Made by a program: the position numbers and the translations under genes. From contig NZ_JWTA01000001.1 of NCBI RefSeq assembly GCF_000813825.1, forward strand, positions 310,001 through 374,000: a stretch of DNA of 64,000 nucleotides, in the 5' to 3' direction. A model generated the notes under the pieces. That model had not been told where the DNA came from. It ran no database searches and was given only the letters and a program-made list of their open reading frames with translations. Every line of letters begins with the position of its first letter. The stretch's first letter is position 1. Origin of the DNA: Chryseobacterium taiwanense (GTDB lineage: Bacteria; Bacteroidota; Bacteroidia; Flavobacteriales; Weeksellaceae). Below are positions 8,853 through 16,646 of this stretch, piece after piece.

Positions 8853-9392
8853 ATGAAAAAATTCTTTCCGCTTTTAATGTTAGCTTTTGTTAGCTTATTC
8901 ATATTCAGCTGTGATAACAATGATAATGATGTTCCATATCAAGATAATGACACTTATCCTATCATGAGAGATGCTACAGGAACATTTTCTTCTGGTGGTA
9001 ATAATCCTTTTACACTTATTATGGATATTAATATTCAAAATTCAGATGTGGTTTTAGTATATAGAAAAGTGGGGAACTATTGGCAGAGTGTGCCTAAGAC
9101 CTATTATTTAGATGATGTACAAAATTTGCCTGCAGGAAGAGAACTAGATTATAATTTTCAATTTAGTACAAGTGAGGTAAGGATCAGTACAGCTGCTAAC
9201 TTTAATCAGTCTACTCAAATGACATCTGGAGAAACAAATCAGTATTTGGTTAATCAGACATTCAGAGTTGTACTAGTTCCGGCAAGTCCAGCAAAAGGAA
9301 CAGCTCCAGCAGTAGACTATAACGATTATAATGCAGTAGTAAAATATTATAATCTTGACGAATCTAAAGTGATGACAACAAAATTTAATTAA
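8853..9392 (+). CDS. Putative lipoprotein of unknown function
   Basis: 179 residues. The signal peptide ends in a lipobox (LFIFSC), followed by an Asp/Asn-rich linker (DNNDNDVPYQDNDTYP). In Bacteroidetes, acidic residues right after the lipid Cys often mark surface export, though that signal was defined mainly in Capnocytophaga and Flavobacterium. No domain is recognised; the rest looks beta-rich. It is a lone gene with its own terminator. Confidence 0.7.
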   Translation: MKKFFPLLMLAFVSLFIFSCDNNDNDVPYQDNDTYPIMRDATGTFSSGGNNPFTLIMDINIQNSDVVLVYRKVGNYWQSVPKTYYLDDVQNLPAGRELDYNFQFSTSEVRISTAANFNQSTQMTSGETNQYLVNQTFRVVLVPASPAKGTAPAVDYNDYNAVVKYYNLDESKVMTTKFN

Positions 9393-9444
9393 TCACTTAA
9401 TCAAAGAAATATCTTTTCAGTTTTTTATAAATAATTAAAAAAGA

Positions 9445-9474
9445 AAGCTCCGGGAGAAATCTCGGAGCTTTTGA
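9445..9474. terminator. Intrinsic terminator
   Basis: AAAGCTCCG pairs with CGGAGCTTT, with flanking A and T tracts. It lies between the convergent lipoprotein gene and ribA. Confidence 0.75.
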
Positions 9475-9479
9475 TTTTA

Positions 9480-10076
9480 TTAGTTATCGTTATCATCAAG
9501 AAGATGACCAAAATAATCTTTCTTTGTTTTTAAGTATCCCTTACTTGTTTCATTTGCCGGAATCTGTAAAGGAATTCTTGAGTTGAGATGTATATTACTT
9601 TCCGTAACATATTTCACTTTTTCAGGGTTGTTGGTCAAAAGATTAATGTCTTTTACATTTAAAAGGTTTAATATTTCTATCGCAACCCCAAAGTTTCTGT
9701 CGTCTGCAGGAAGACCTAGTTGCAGGTTAGCTTCCACGGTATCAAAACCTTTTTCCTGAAGGGAATATGCTTTTAATTTATTGATGATACCAATATTTCT
9801 CCCTTCTTGTCTCAGGTAAATAATGATACCTCCATTTTCGTGAATGTACTTCATTGCAGCGTCTAATTGCTGCCCACATTCACATTTCTTGGAATGGAAA
9901 ACTTCTCCGGTTATACATTCTGAATGAAAACGTACATTAACTGGTTTTGAAAAATCTGTATTTTCCGCTAAAATAGCCATATGCGGCATCCAGTCATTTT
10001 CGTTTTCTGAGAATGCAATCATTCGGAAAGTACCATGTTCGGTAGGAACGTTGGCTTCCGCCTGAATTTTAATCAT
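9480..10076 (-). CDS. ribA: GTP cyclohydrolase II
   Basis: 198 residues, a stand-alone RibA without an N-terminal RibB domain. The zinc site is visible as HSECITGEVFHSKKCECG (three Cys). The catalytic stretch IIYLRQEGRNIGIINKLKAY and the substrate loop LTNNPEKV are intact. It opens GTP to 2,5-diamino-6-ribosylamino-pyrimidinone phosphate, the first step of riboflavin synthesis. It is the last gene of a minus-strand series, 14 bp after a small lipoprotein gene. Confidence 0.95.
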   Translation of the reverse strand: MIKIQAEANVPTEHGTFRMIAFSENENDWMPHMAILAENTDFSKPVNVRFHSECITGEVFHSKKCECGQQLDAAMKYIHENGGIIIYLRQEGRNIGIINKLKAYSLQEKGFDTVEANLQLGLPADDRNFGVAIEILNLLNVKDINLLTNNPEKVKYVTESNIHLNSRIPLQIPANETSKGYLKTKKDYFGHLLDDNDN

Positions 10077-10090
10077 TAATAATTCTCATT

Positions 10091-10549
10091 TTAATTTCCT
10101 TTCAAAGAGTCTTCTATTACAGAGATATTAGTTTTAAGTCTTACTAAGTATCTATTCAGAACTTCATCATCATCTTTACCAAGATTGGATCTTAATTTCT
10201 GAATTTTTTTATAGGATCTTTCAAAGCTTTTGATGGCTCTGTTTTTTCCTGCTGTATTATTAGCTTCAATAGCGTATAAATAATTTTGTAGGCTATATTT
10301 CAAGCTAGTTACTTCTTCATTTATACTATTGCTCTTGAATGTAGGAAAGGTTGAAATTAGATTAGATATTTCTGAGGCATTTACATTTTTCTTGATATTT
10401 ATCTCGAAGGATTTGCCGGATTCTGAATGGTTGTCAGAACCTTTAGATTCGCTATAGAAATTGCTTGTGAGCGGAGATAGATTAAGCTTTTCCGTTGCAC
10501 AAGACGAAATCGTCGTGATTAATATTCCAAAAAAAAGTAATTTTTTCAT
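10091..10549 (-). CDS. Small putative lipoprotein
   Basis: 152 residues with a lipobox (ITTISSC) and a basic, Ser/Asn-rich mature part that is likely helical. No family is recognised. Its start overlaps the DUF4254 stop by 4 bp, showing translational coupling in the DUF4254-lipoprotein-ribA series. Confidence 0.7.
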   Translation of the reverse strand: MKKLLFFGILITTISSCATEKLNLSPLTSNFYSESKGSDNHSESGKSFEINIKKNVNASEISNLISTFPTFKSNSINEEVTSLKYSLQNYLYAIEANNTAGKNRAIKSFERSYKKIQKLRSNLGKDDDEVLNRYLVRLKTNISVIEDSLKGN

Positions 10550-11160
10550 TTTTGCTGCCCCTTTTGATAAAGGATTGGGTTAAGACTTTCATCGTTGTAC
10601 ATTTTCATTTGTTTGTACACTTTCATCTTAACATTACCGTTCTCAATATCAGTAAGCAACTGAGTGATAGAAGTTGATAAATCTTCTTTTTGCATAAGAA
10701 GAACGTTTAATTTTTCCTGACAATTTAAACGATGCTCCTCAGATGCAGATTCTCTGTTTGCTTCTAACGACATATGATAAATCTTTAATGCAAGTATTGA
10801 TAATCTGTCTACTGCCCAAGCGGGAGTTTCCGTGTTTATTTTTGCATCAGATTTTGGAGTTATACTTTCATATTTTTTTAGAAACCAGCTGTCTATAAAT
10901 TCAACTAAATCAGTTCTTTTTTGATTTGATTGATCAATAGTCCTCTTCAGTTGAAGAGCTTCAGCCGGATCAATATTTTCATCTCTAATTATATCTTCCA
11001 AATGCCATTGAACGGTATCAATCCAGTTTTTTGCATACAAAATTCGTTCCAAACTGTCTTTTTCGTATGGATTGTTAATTAGAGTGTTGACATTGTCAAG
11101 TACGTGGTAGTCTTCAATAGATTGATTGAAGATATTCCATGCAATATCTGTAAAATTCAT
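10546..11160 (-). CDS. DUF4254 domain-containing protein
   Basis: 204 residues, predicted all-helical and soluble. Conserved features are DTVQWHLEDIIRDENIDP, DLVEFIDSWFL and a C-terminal helix. DUF4254 is found mainly in Bacteroidetes, often near LPS heptosyltransferase genes; its function is unknown. Here it lies between tatA and a lipoprotein gene, in the envelope-related series that starts with the flippase. Confidence 0.85.
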   Translation of the reverse strand: MNFTDIAWNIFNQSIEDYHVLDNVNTLINNPYEKDSLERILYAKNWIDTVQWHLEDIIRDENIDPAEALQLKRTIDQSNQKRTDLVEFIDSWFLKKYESITPKSDAKINTETPAWAVDRLSILALKIYHMSLEANRESASEEHRLNCQEKLNVLLMQKEDLSTSITQLLTDIENGNVKMKVYKQMKMYNDESLNPILYQKGQQK

Positions 11161-11178
11161 TTAAAAATGAGTTAGAAT

Positions 11179-11394
11179 TTAGTTGCTAGAAGTTGTATTA
11201 TCGTTTGAAGACGAGTTTTTGTTTTCAGAACCCGGTTTGTCTTCTTCTTTTACAGCATCTTTAAATTCTTTAATACCAGAACCAACTCCTCTCATTAATT
11301 CAGGAATTTTCTTACCTCCAAAAAGCAATACAAGCAATACTGCTACGATTAAGATATGTTGCCATGATAAGGCTAATATTGTTAGTGTGTTCAT
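11179..11394 (-). CDS. tatA: Sec-independent protein translocase subunit TatA/TatE
   Basis: 71 residues. A single N-terminal transmembrane helix (HILIVAVLLVLLFGGKKIPE) is followed by the Tat hinge and amphipathic helix (LMRGVGSGIKEFKDAV) and an acidic, Asn/Ser-rich tail. The FGGKKIPEL motif is diagnostic for TatA/B/E, and the short length favours TatA. It forms the pore of the twin-arginine pathway in the inner membrane. tatC is not in the window. Confidence 0.92.
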   Translation of the reverse strand: MNTLTILALSWQHILIVAVLLVLLFGGKKIPELMRGVGSGIKEFKDAVKEEDKPGSENKNSSSNDNTTSSN

Positions 11395-11424
11395 TTCTAA
11401 TTTTTTTTACAAAGTTAAACTTTT

Positions 11425-12984
11425 TTAATAAGAAACCCAACCTAATGGATCAACGGGTGTGCTGCCGTTCCATACCTGGAAATCAAGAGTATATGTGCCG
11501 TCAAAATCCTGAGCTACCGTACCTACCGGAGTCCCTGCGGAAACTTGTTGGTTTTTAGATACAGAGTTGCTGCTTAGGTTAGAATAAAGGGTAAAGTAAT
11601 CCCCGTGTTTTATAATTACTGTTTTCGTTCCGTCCGAAGCCGGTAATATAGAAGAAACAGTTCCCGGGAATACACATCTTGCAACAGCTCCTTTTGATAC
11701 TGAAATTTTAATCCCATTATTTTCTTCCATAATGTTCTTAAATACAGGGTGAGGCTGTCTTCCGAATCGGTGCGTGATAGTTCCGGCAATTGGCATCCCA
11801 AGTTTACCTTTGTTTGCTGCAAAATTATTTCCTGACGCTGTAGAAACTCCGAAGTTGGTCATTGCTTTTGATTCTGCAGCTTTTTTATCTGCTTCTTTCT
11901 TTCTGGCTAATGCATCTTCGGCAGCTCTTGCTGCGTTTAATTTATCGGTTGCTTCTTTAGCTTTTAGTGCTGCTTCATCAGAGGCTTTCTTTGCTGCAAT
12001 TTTTCTAGCTTCATCTCTGCTGTTTGCTTCCGCTTTTGCAGCATCTTCAGTACGTTTTCTTTCTTCTTCAGCACGTTTAGCGGCTAATTCTGATGCTTTT
12101 TTCGCTTCAGCTTCAGCCAGTTTTCTTTCTCTCTCCAGAGCTTCGGCTTTTGCTTTTGCTTCGGCTTCTATTCTTGCTTTTTCTCTTTCTGCCGCTATTT
12201 TTGCCAGACGAATTTTTTCTGCTTCTGCTTTTTTTCTAGCTTCTTCTTCCGCTTTTGCAATTCTTATTTCCTCGGCAATGATCGCTCGGATTTGGCCTTC
12301 TAAAGCTTTAGATTGAGTTTGTTTTTGTTTCAGTTCGGCAGTAATTCTAGCTTCATTCTTTTTGAAATCTGCAACTAACTGCTCTTTTTGTACACGTTCT
12401 ACATTAATTGTTGCCAGATCTTTTTTCTGATTAACCAAAAGGTTTTCTTTTTCAGTCGCAGATTTCTTTTTCTGAGCGATAGATTTTTGGATCTCTGTTG
12501 CCGCTGTAGTAATTTCAGCTGCTTTTTTATCCTGATAGTCAGAGTACTGTTTTAAATACTGGACTCTTCTAAGAGCTTCACCCAGATTTTTGGAAGAAAG
12601 GATAAAGGTTACTTTATTTTGTACCCCTTTGTTTTTGTAAGCATTTACTAAAACTTCCGCATAGTTTTTTCTTAAAATAGCAAGTTCTCTATTTTGGCGG
12701 TTGATTTCTAACTGACGCAGATAGATCTCGTCTTCAATAAATCTTTTTTCTTTTTGGGTGTTGTTGTAAACCTTTTCTCTTAAGACTAATTTCTTATTAA
12801 CATTGGTAAGATAAGCAATAGAGAGCTTTGATTCGCTTCTTGTTTTTGCTAAATCGGTATTTATCTGTGCAATTTGTTTTTTAAGGTCGGCGTTTTGTTT
12901 CTGTAGCTGTTCTTTCTTTTGCCCTTGTCCGTAGTGCAATCCAAACAACAAAATACCTATTAAAAAGCTAAATTTTTTAATCAT
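11425..12984 (-). CDS. EnvC-like murein hydrolase activator with degenerate LytM (M23) domain
   Basis: 519 residues: signal peptide (FLIGILLFGLHYGQG), a long coiled coil (about 20-245), a Lys/Ala/Glu-rich helical stretch (about 245-375) and a C-terminal LytM fold (about 385-519). The M23 zinc and catalytic residues appear lost: the usual HxGID is NNGIK, the catalytic His in YAHL is Asn (YSNL), and HLHFE is TLDFQ. This matches EnvC-type activators, which switch on amidases rather than cut peptidoglycan themselves. The start overlaps the DUF4292 stop by 4 bp. Confidence 0.85.
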   Translation of the reverse strand: MIKKFSFLIGILLFGLHYGQGQKKEQLQKQNADLKKQIAQINTDLAKTRSESKLSIAYLTNVNKKLVLREKVYNNTQKEKRFIEDEIYLRQLEINRQNRELAILRKNYAEVLVNAYKNKGVQNKVTFILSSKNLGEALRRVQYLKQYSDYQDKKAAEITTAATEIQKSIAQKKKSATEKENLLVNQKKDLATINVERVQKEQLVADFKKNEARITAELKQKQTQSKALEGQIRAIIAEEIRIAKAEEEARKKAEAEKIRLAKIAAEREKARIEAEAKAKAEALERERKLAEAEAKKASELAAKRAEEERKRTEDAAKAEANSRDEARKIAAKKASDEAALKAKEATDKLNAARAAEDALARKKEADKKAAESKAMTNFGVSTASGNNFAANKGKLGMPIAGTITHRFGRQPHPVFKNIMEENNGIKISVSKGAVARCVFPGTVSSILPASDGTKTVIIKHGDYFTLYSNLSSNSVSKNQQVSAGTPVGTVAQDFDGTYTLDFQVWNGSTPVDPLGWVSY

Positions 12985-13826
12985 TGAATCTCAATTTTCT
13001 TATAACTAGATGGTACAGAATAGCGCGTATCCATCCTCGAAAAATCAAATTTCGTATTTTCAAGTAGAATTTGACTGTTTTTTGATCCTTTTATAATTAT
13101 TTTAACATTTTTTGGAAGGCGAATTTCATTCTGGTAAGTTTCCCATCCATCATATAAAATTTCTAAAGAATCATCGGAATTAGCATCCTGAAGTTTAGCC
13201 TGAATAAGATCATAATCCGGAGAATACTGAAGAACTATTTTATATTCTCTGGTCGTTTCTCCAGTTTCTATTTTGATGTTGGAAATTGATGCAAGCTGAT
13301 ATCCCTGCATATTTTGGGTAAGGCGAGAGTTTCGCCCTTTAATGGTAAGGAAAGTTCTTCCTATAAGAAGGTTTTCCAGATTTTTATAATCTATAAAATT
13401 TACATTCAACAGATTATTAAGGTAATCGAAATCAGAATCGATATAATTTTTATTGTATTTATCCATTGCTTTTATTCCTTCCGGAGTAATCAAGGCGCGA
13501 GCGGCATTAATGAATAAAAAGTTGATGGAAGCGAATATTTTTTTGTCTGTTTCTATATAAATAGTAGCATCCAAAGGACTTACCTTAATATCATCAGAGG
13601 TAATTTTACTGCTTATTTTTAGAGCTTCAAATTGAGGATGAATGTATACTTTTTCATAAAAAGTTACAGGATCATATACGTTTTCACCAACATCGATGGG
13701 TTTGTCATTTTTAGGTTTTTCTACTTGAATACTATCTTTCCCTTCCGTGCTTTGTTCAACGGTTTTTCTGGTTTTACAAGAAAATAAAACCAGTATAAAA
13801 AGTATTGAGGCGATCCATTTGTTCAT
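12981..13826 (-). CDS. DUF4292 domain-containing lipoprotein
   Basis: 281 residues from ATG 13826. A longer frame to 13874 runs into the upstream terminator stem and is rejected. The lipobox is LFILVLFSC. The mature part is beta-rich, with LDATIYIETDKKIFASINFL and QLASISNIKIETGETTREYK, recalling LolA/LppX-like folds seen in DUF4292. A role in outer-membrane biogenesis is only inferred from the fold and from being coupled to the EnvC-like gene. Confidence 0.8.
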   Translation of the reverse strand: MNKWIASILFILVLFSCKTRKTVEQSTEGKDSIQVEKPKNDKPIDVGENVYDPVTFYEKVYIHPQFEALKISSKITSDDIKVSPLDATIYIETDKKIFASINFLFINAARALITPEGIKAMDKYNKNYIDSDFDYLNNLLNVNFIDYKNLENLLIGRTFLTIKGRNSRLTQNMQGYQLASISNIKIETGETTREYKIVLQYSPDYDLIQAKLQDANSDDSLEILYDGWETYQNEIRLPKNVKIIIKGSKNSQILLENTKFDFSRMDTRYSVPSSYKKIEIQ

Positions 13827-13861
13827 ATTCAAATTTAAATAAATGCTTTGCAATATTAACG

Positions 13862-13893
13862 CCAAACCACACAAAACATTTTGTGTGGTTTGG
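13862..13893 (-). terminator. Strong hairpin downstream of the nucleotidyltransferase
   Basis: CCAAACCACACAAAA pairs perfectly with TTTTGTGTGGTTTGG around a 2-base loop. No long T tract follows, so it may act as a processing or partial termination site. It also rules out the longer DUF4292 start. Confidence 0.6.
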
Positions 13894-13915
13894 TTATCTT
13901 GTTAAATCAGAATGA

Positions 13916-14932
13916 TTATTTAGACAAAAAATCCAATACAGAATAATCTCCTAAAGAAATTTCTCTTGCTACACCGAAGTATTGAGCCGAATTTCCGATC
14001 ATCGAATTGGATAAGTTTCCATGATTGATTCTCGTATTTTCTTGGATCAATGAGTTTTCGATGTTAGAATTGTTCACTATAGTATTGTTTCCTAAAGAAA
14101 CTCCTGGACCAACTTTAGAATTTGAAATTTTTACATTTTCACCAATAAAACATGGTTGAATAATCAAAGAATTTTCTATTTGAGCAGAAGCAGGAAAGTG
14201 AGACATTTCCTCTTTTTCGTATTCTAGAATTTTGCTGTTGGTTTCTACGGTTGCATTTTTATTTCCGCAATCCATCCAGTCGTTTACCTTTCCTAAAGTA
14301 AACTTTGCGCCTTTGGATCTAAGGTTTTCTAATGCTGTAGTCAATTGATATTCGCCACCGTTTTTAATATCATTTTCCATGATATAGTTAATTTCGTCCA
14401 TCAGTTTTTCAGCACTGTTGAAGTAATAGATACCAATAATTGCTAAATCTGAAACGAAAGTGGTCGGTTTTTCTACAAAATCCGTAATGAATCCGTAGTT
14501 ATCTAATTTTACCACCCCAAAAGCAGAAGGATCTTCTACACTTTTTACCCAAATTACACCATCTGAGTTTTTATCTAGTTGGAAATCTGCTCTAAATAAT
14601 GTGTCTGCATATGCCACTACAACATTTCCTGTCATTGATGCTTCTGCACATTTCAAAGAGTGAGCGGTTCCTAAAGGTTCTAATTGATGATAAATGCTTC
14701 CTTTTGCGCCTAATTTTTCTGCAATTTGCAATAAAGATTTTTCAATTTCGGAACCAAAATCTCCAATAATAAAAGCTACTTCTTCAATTTCTTCTCCAGC
14801 AACTTTAGCAATGTCTTCCACCAATCTTTGTACAATCGGCTTTCCTGCGATAGGAATAAGAGGTTTTGGAACGGTTAATGTATGTGGACGCAATCTGGAA
14901 CCACGTCCAGCCATCGGAACAATAATTTTCAT
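13916..14932 (-). CDS. Sugar-1-phosphate nucleotidyltransferase with left-handed beta-helix tail
   Basis: 338 residues. The N-terminal nucleotidyltransferase motif (MAGRGSRLRPHTLTVPKPLI) and the metal-binding VVAYADTLF are intact. From about residue 245 there are hexapeptide-like repeats (SLIIQPCFIGENVKISNSKV). It probably makes a dTDP-, UDP- or GDP-sugar for LPS or surface polysaccharide; RmlA-like and GlmU-like substrates cannot be told apart from sequence alone. It is next to a flippase. Confidence 0.85.
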   Translation of the reverse strand: MKIIVPMAGRGSRLRPHTLTVPKPLIPIAGKPIVQRLVEDIAKVAGEEIEEVAFIIGDFGSEIEKSLLQIAEKLGAKGSIYHQLEPLGTAHSLKCAEASMTGNVVVAYADTLFRADFQLDKNSDGVIWVKSVEDPSAFGVVKLDNYGFITDFVEKPTTFVSDLAIIGIYYFNSAEKLMDEINYIMENDIKNGGEYQLTTALENLRSKGAKFTLGKVNDWMDCGNKNATVETNSKILEYEKEEMSHFPASAQIENSLIIQPCFIGENVKISNSKVGPGVSLGNNTIVNNSNIENSLIQENTRINHGNLSNSMIGNSAQYFGVAREISLGDYSVLDFLSK

Positions 14933-15078
14933 AAACTATATAAGTATGTTTTTTTTGTTAGTTTTAATAATAAGGCTAAAGATAGGAATTAAAATCATTG
15001 ATGAAGCATGATTTATATCTTTTTACTATTTGTTTAAATCGAAAAAGAATTTGAATAATATTAACTAGAGGCTAAGTT

Positions 15079-16497
15079 TTATTTTTTAATTCTTGATAAT
15101 AACATATTCTTTTCAGAATAAATTAAAGCTCCTGCATAAACTAAGAATAATAAATTTCCGATCCATAAATTATAATCGAAAAACTCTACGATTACATAGC
15201 TGAAAACAGCTAAAAGTAAAATGAAAAAAGAAATTTTCTTCATTCTATATGGGATGGGATAATATTTCTGACCTAACCAATATGAAATGATCATCATCGA
15301 AAAATACGCAGCTAAAGTTACCCAAGCGGATACCATGAAACCATAGGTTTTTAGAAGAGCTAAATTTAAAACAATGGTGATAATAGCACCAGTCCAGGAA
15401 ATATAGGTTCCGACTCTTGTTCTGTCAGTTACTTTATACCAAGTGGAAAGATTGTAATAAATTCCGAAAAATAAATTTGCGATGACGATAATCGGGATGA
15501 TATTAATAGCAATCCAGTATGAACTGTTTGGAACCAATAAAAGCTTTATCCAAGAAACATTTGCAATAATTCCCAACGCTACTATGGATGCAAAGAATGA
15601 AAAATATTCTGTCACTTTTGCATACGTGTTTTTTGCATTTTCATTATTCATTTGTTTGAAGAAAAACGGTTCTATTCCCATTCTGTAAGCCGTTACGAAA
15701 AGGGTCATCAGAACTGCCATTTTATAACATCCACCATAAGCACCTGCATCGGAATCATCAATTAAAAACCGTTGAATAAATTTATCGAAATTTTCATTGA
15801 CCATAAATGCCAAACCGGCAATCATAATTGGCCAAGAATATTTGATCATTTGAAGAAAAAGATCTTTTGAAAACTGGAATTTTACTTTTAAAATAACGGG
15901 AATAACCAATAAAACACCGACAAAACTTGCCGCCAGATTACTGTAGAAAGGATATGACACCTTTTCTTTCATTCCTAATTTCAGAGAAAACTCCTGAGGA
16001 ATATAAAGGAATAAAGCAATGGCAAAAGCACTTTGGAAAACGGCTTGTATAACCCTTACTGCCGTATATTTTATAGGTCTGTTATGGAATCTAAACCAAG
16101 CCAAAGGAATCACTAGGATATTATCAAAAAAAGCAATCCAGGCAAACCATCGGATAAATTCCGGAGTATTTGAATAATCAAAAAGATCGGCGATAGGTTG
16201 ATTAAATAATAAAACTAAGATTAAAAAAACAGTTGATAAGCCAGTTAAAAACCAAAAAGAAGTATTGAAGACCTTTTGTTCATTTTCTTTATCTGATGAA
16301 AATCTAAAATAGGCTGTTTCAAAACCGAAAGAAAGAACGATATTAACGAATGATATCAGTGCATACAGGTTTGTAAAGATAGCAAACGCACTGTTGTCAA
16401 TATTTTTAATAAATAAATAATTCAGCAATACAACAATTATCCTCGGCATTATTGCCCCAATTCCATATATAATAGTCTCGTTGAGAAGTTTTTTCAA
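15079..16497 (-). CDS. Polysaccharide flippase (Wzx/MATE-like, MurJ superfamily)
   Basis: 472 residues with about 12-14 hydrophobic segments spread over the whole length. The N-terminal pattern (ETIIYGIGAIMPRIIVVLLN) is typical of the polysaccharide transport family in Bacteroidetes. It likely flips lipid-linked sugars across the inner membrane. It heads the minus-strand envelope series (nucleotidyltransferase, DUF4292, EnvC-like and others). Confidence 0.88.
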   Translation of the reverse strand: MKKLLNETIIYGIGAIMPRIIVVLLNYLFIKNIDNSAFAIFTNLYALISFVNIVLSFGFETAYFRFSSDKENEQKVFNTSFWFLTGLSTVFLILVLLFNQPIADLFDYSNTPEFIRWFAWIAFFDNILVIPLAWFRFHNRPIKYTAVRVIQAVFQSAFAIALFLYIPQEFSLKLGMKEKVSYPFYSNLAASFVGVLLVIPVILKVKFQFSKDLFLQMIKYSWPIMIAGLAFMVNENFDKFIQRFLIDDSDAGAYGGCYKMAVLMTLFVTAYRMGIEPFFFKQMNNENAKNTYAKVTEYFSFFASIVALGIIANVSWIKLLLVPNSSYWIAINIIPIIVIANLFFGIYYNLSTWYKVTDRTRVGTYISWTGAIITIVLNLALLKTYGFMVSAWVTLAAYFSMMIISYWLGQKYYPIPYRMKKISFFILLLAVFSYVIVEFFDYNLWIGNLLFLVYAGALIYSEKNMLLSRIKK

Positions 16498-16513
16498 GAT
16501 GTGAAATTTTATG

Positions 16514-16521
16514 CAAATGTA
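16514..16521 (-). promoter_or_regulatory. -7 box for flippase (TACATTTG on minus strand)
   Basis: Matches TAnnTTTG on the minus strand, 17 bases upstream of the ATG at 16497. Confidence 0.45.
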
Positions 16522-16574
16522 AATATTTAGAAATTGATTTTTTATCAGAGATATTAAAATTCATTCATAAATCT

Positions 16575-16582
16575 TAATTTTG
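16575..16582 (+). promoter_or_regulatory. -7 box for dihydroorotase (TAATTTTG)
   Basis: Perfect TAnnTTTG. The expected start of transcription is near 16589, giving a leader of about 58 bases that contains an 18-codon open frame (16589-16645). Confidence 0.5.
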
Positions 16583-16646
16583 CTTAAAATGAAAATCCGC
16601 CGGAATCTTGGAGTTAGAATCTGGTATAAAAATCTAAAAAAGTAAA

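Noticed and set aside
11774..12316. Long plus-strand open frame rich in Ala/Ser/Phe
   Set aside because: It is the antisense of the Lys/Ala/Glu coiled-coil region of the EnvC-like gene, whose codon bias keeps the opposite strand open. It is not a protein.
13827..13874. N-terminal extension of the DUF4292 lipoprotein
   Set aside because: It would run through the stem of the upstream terminator, and the extension blocks a proper lipoprotein signal.
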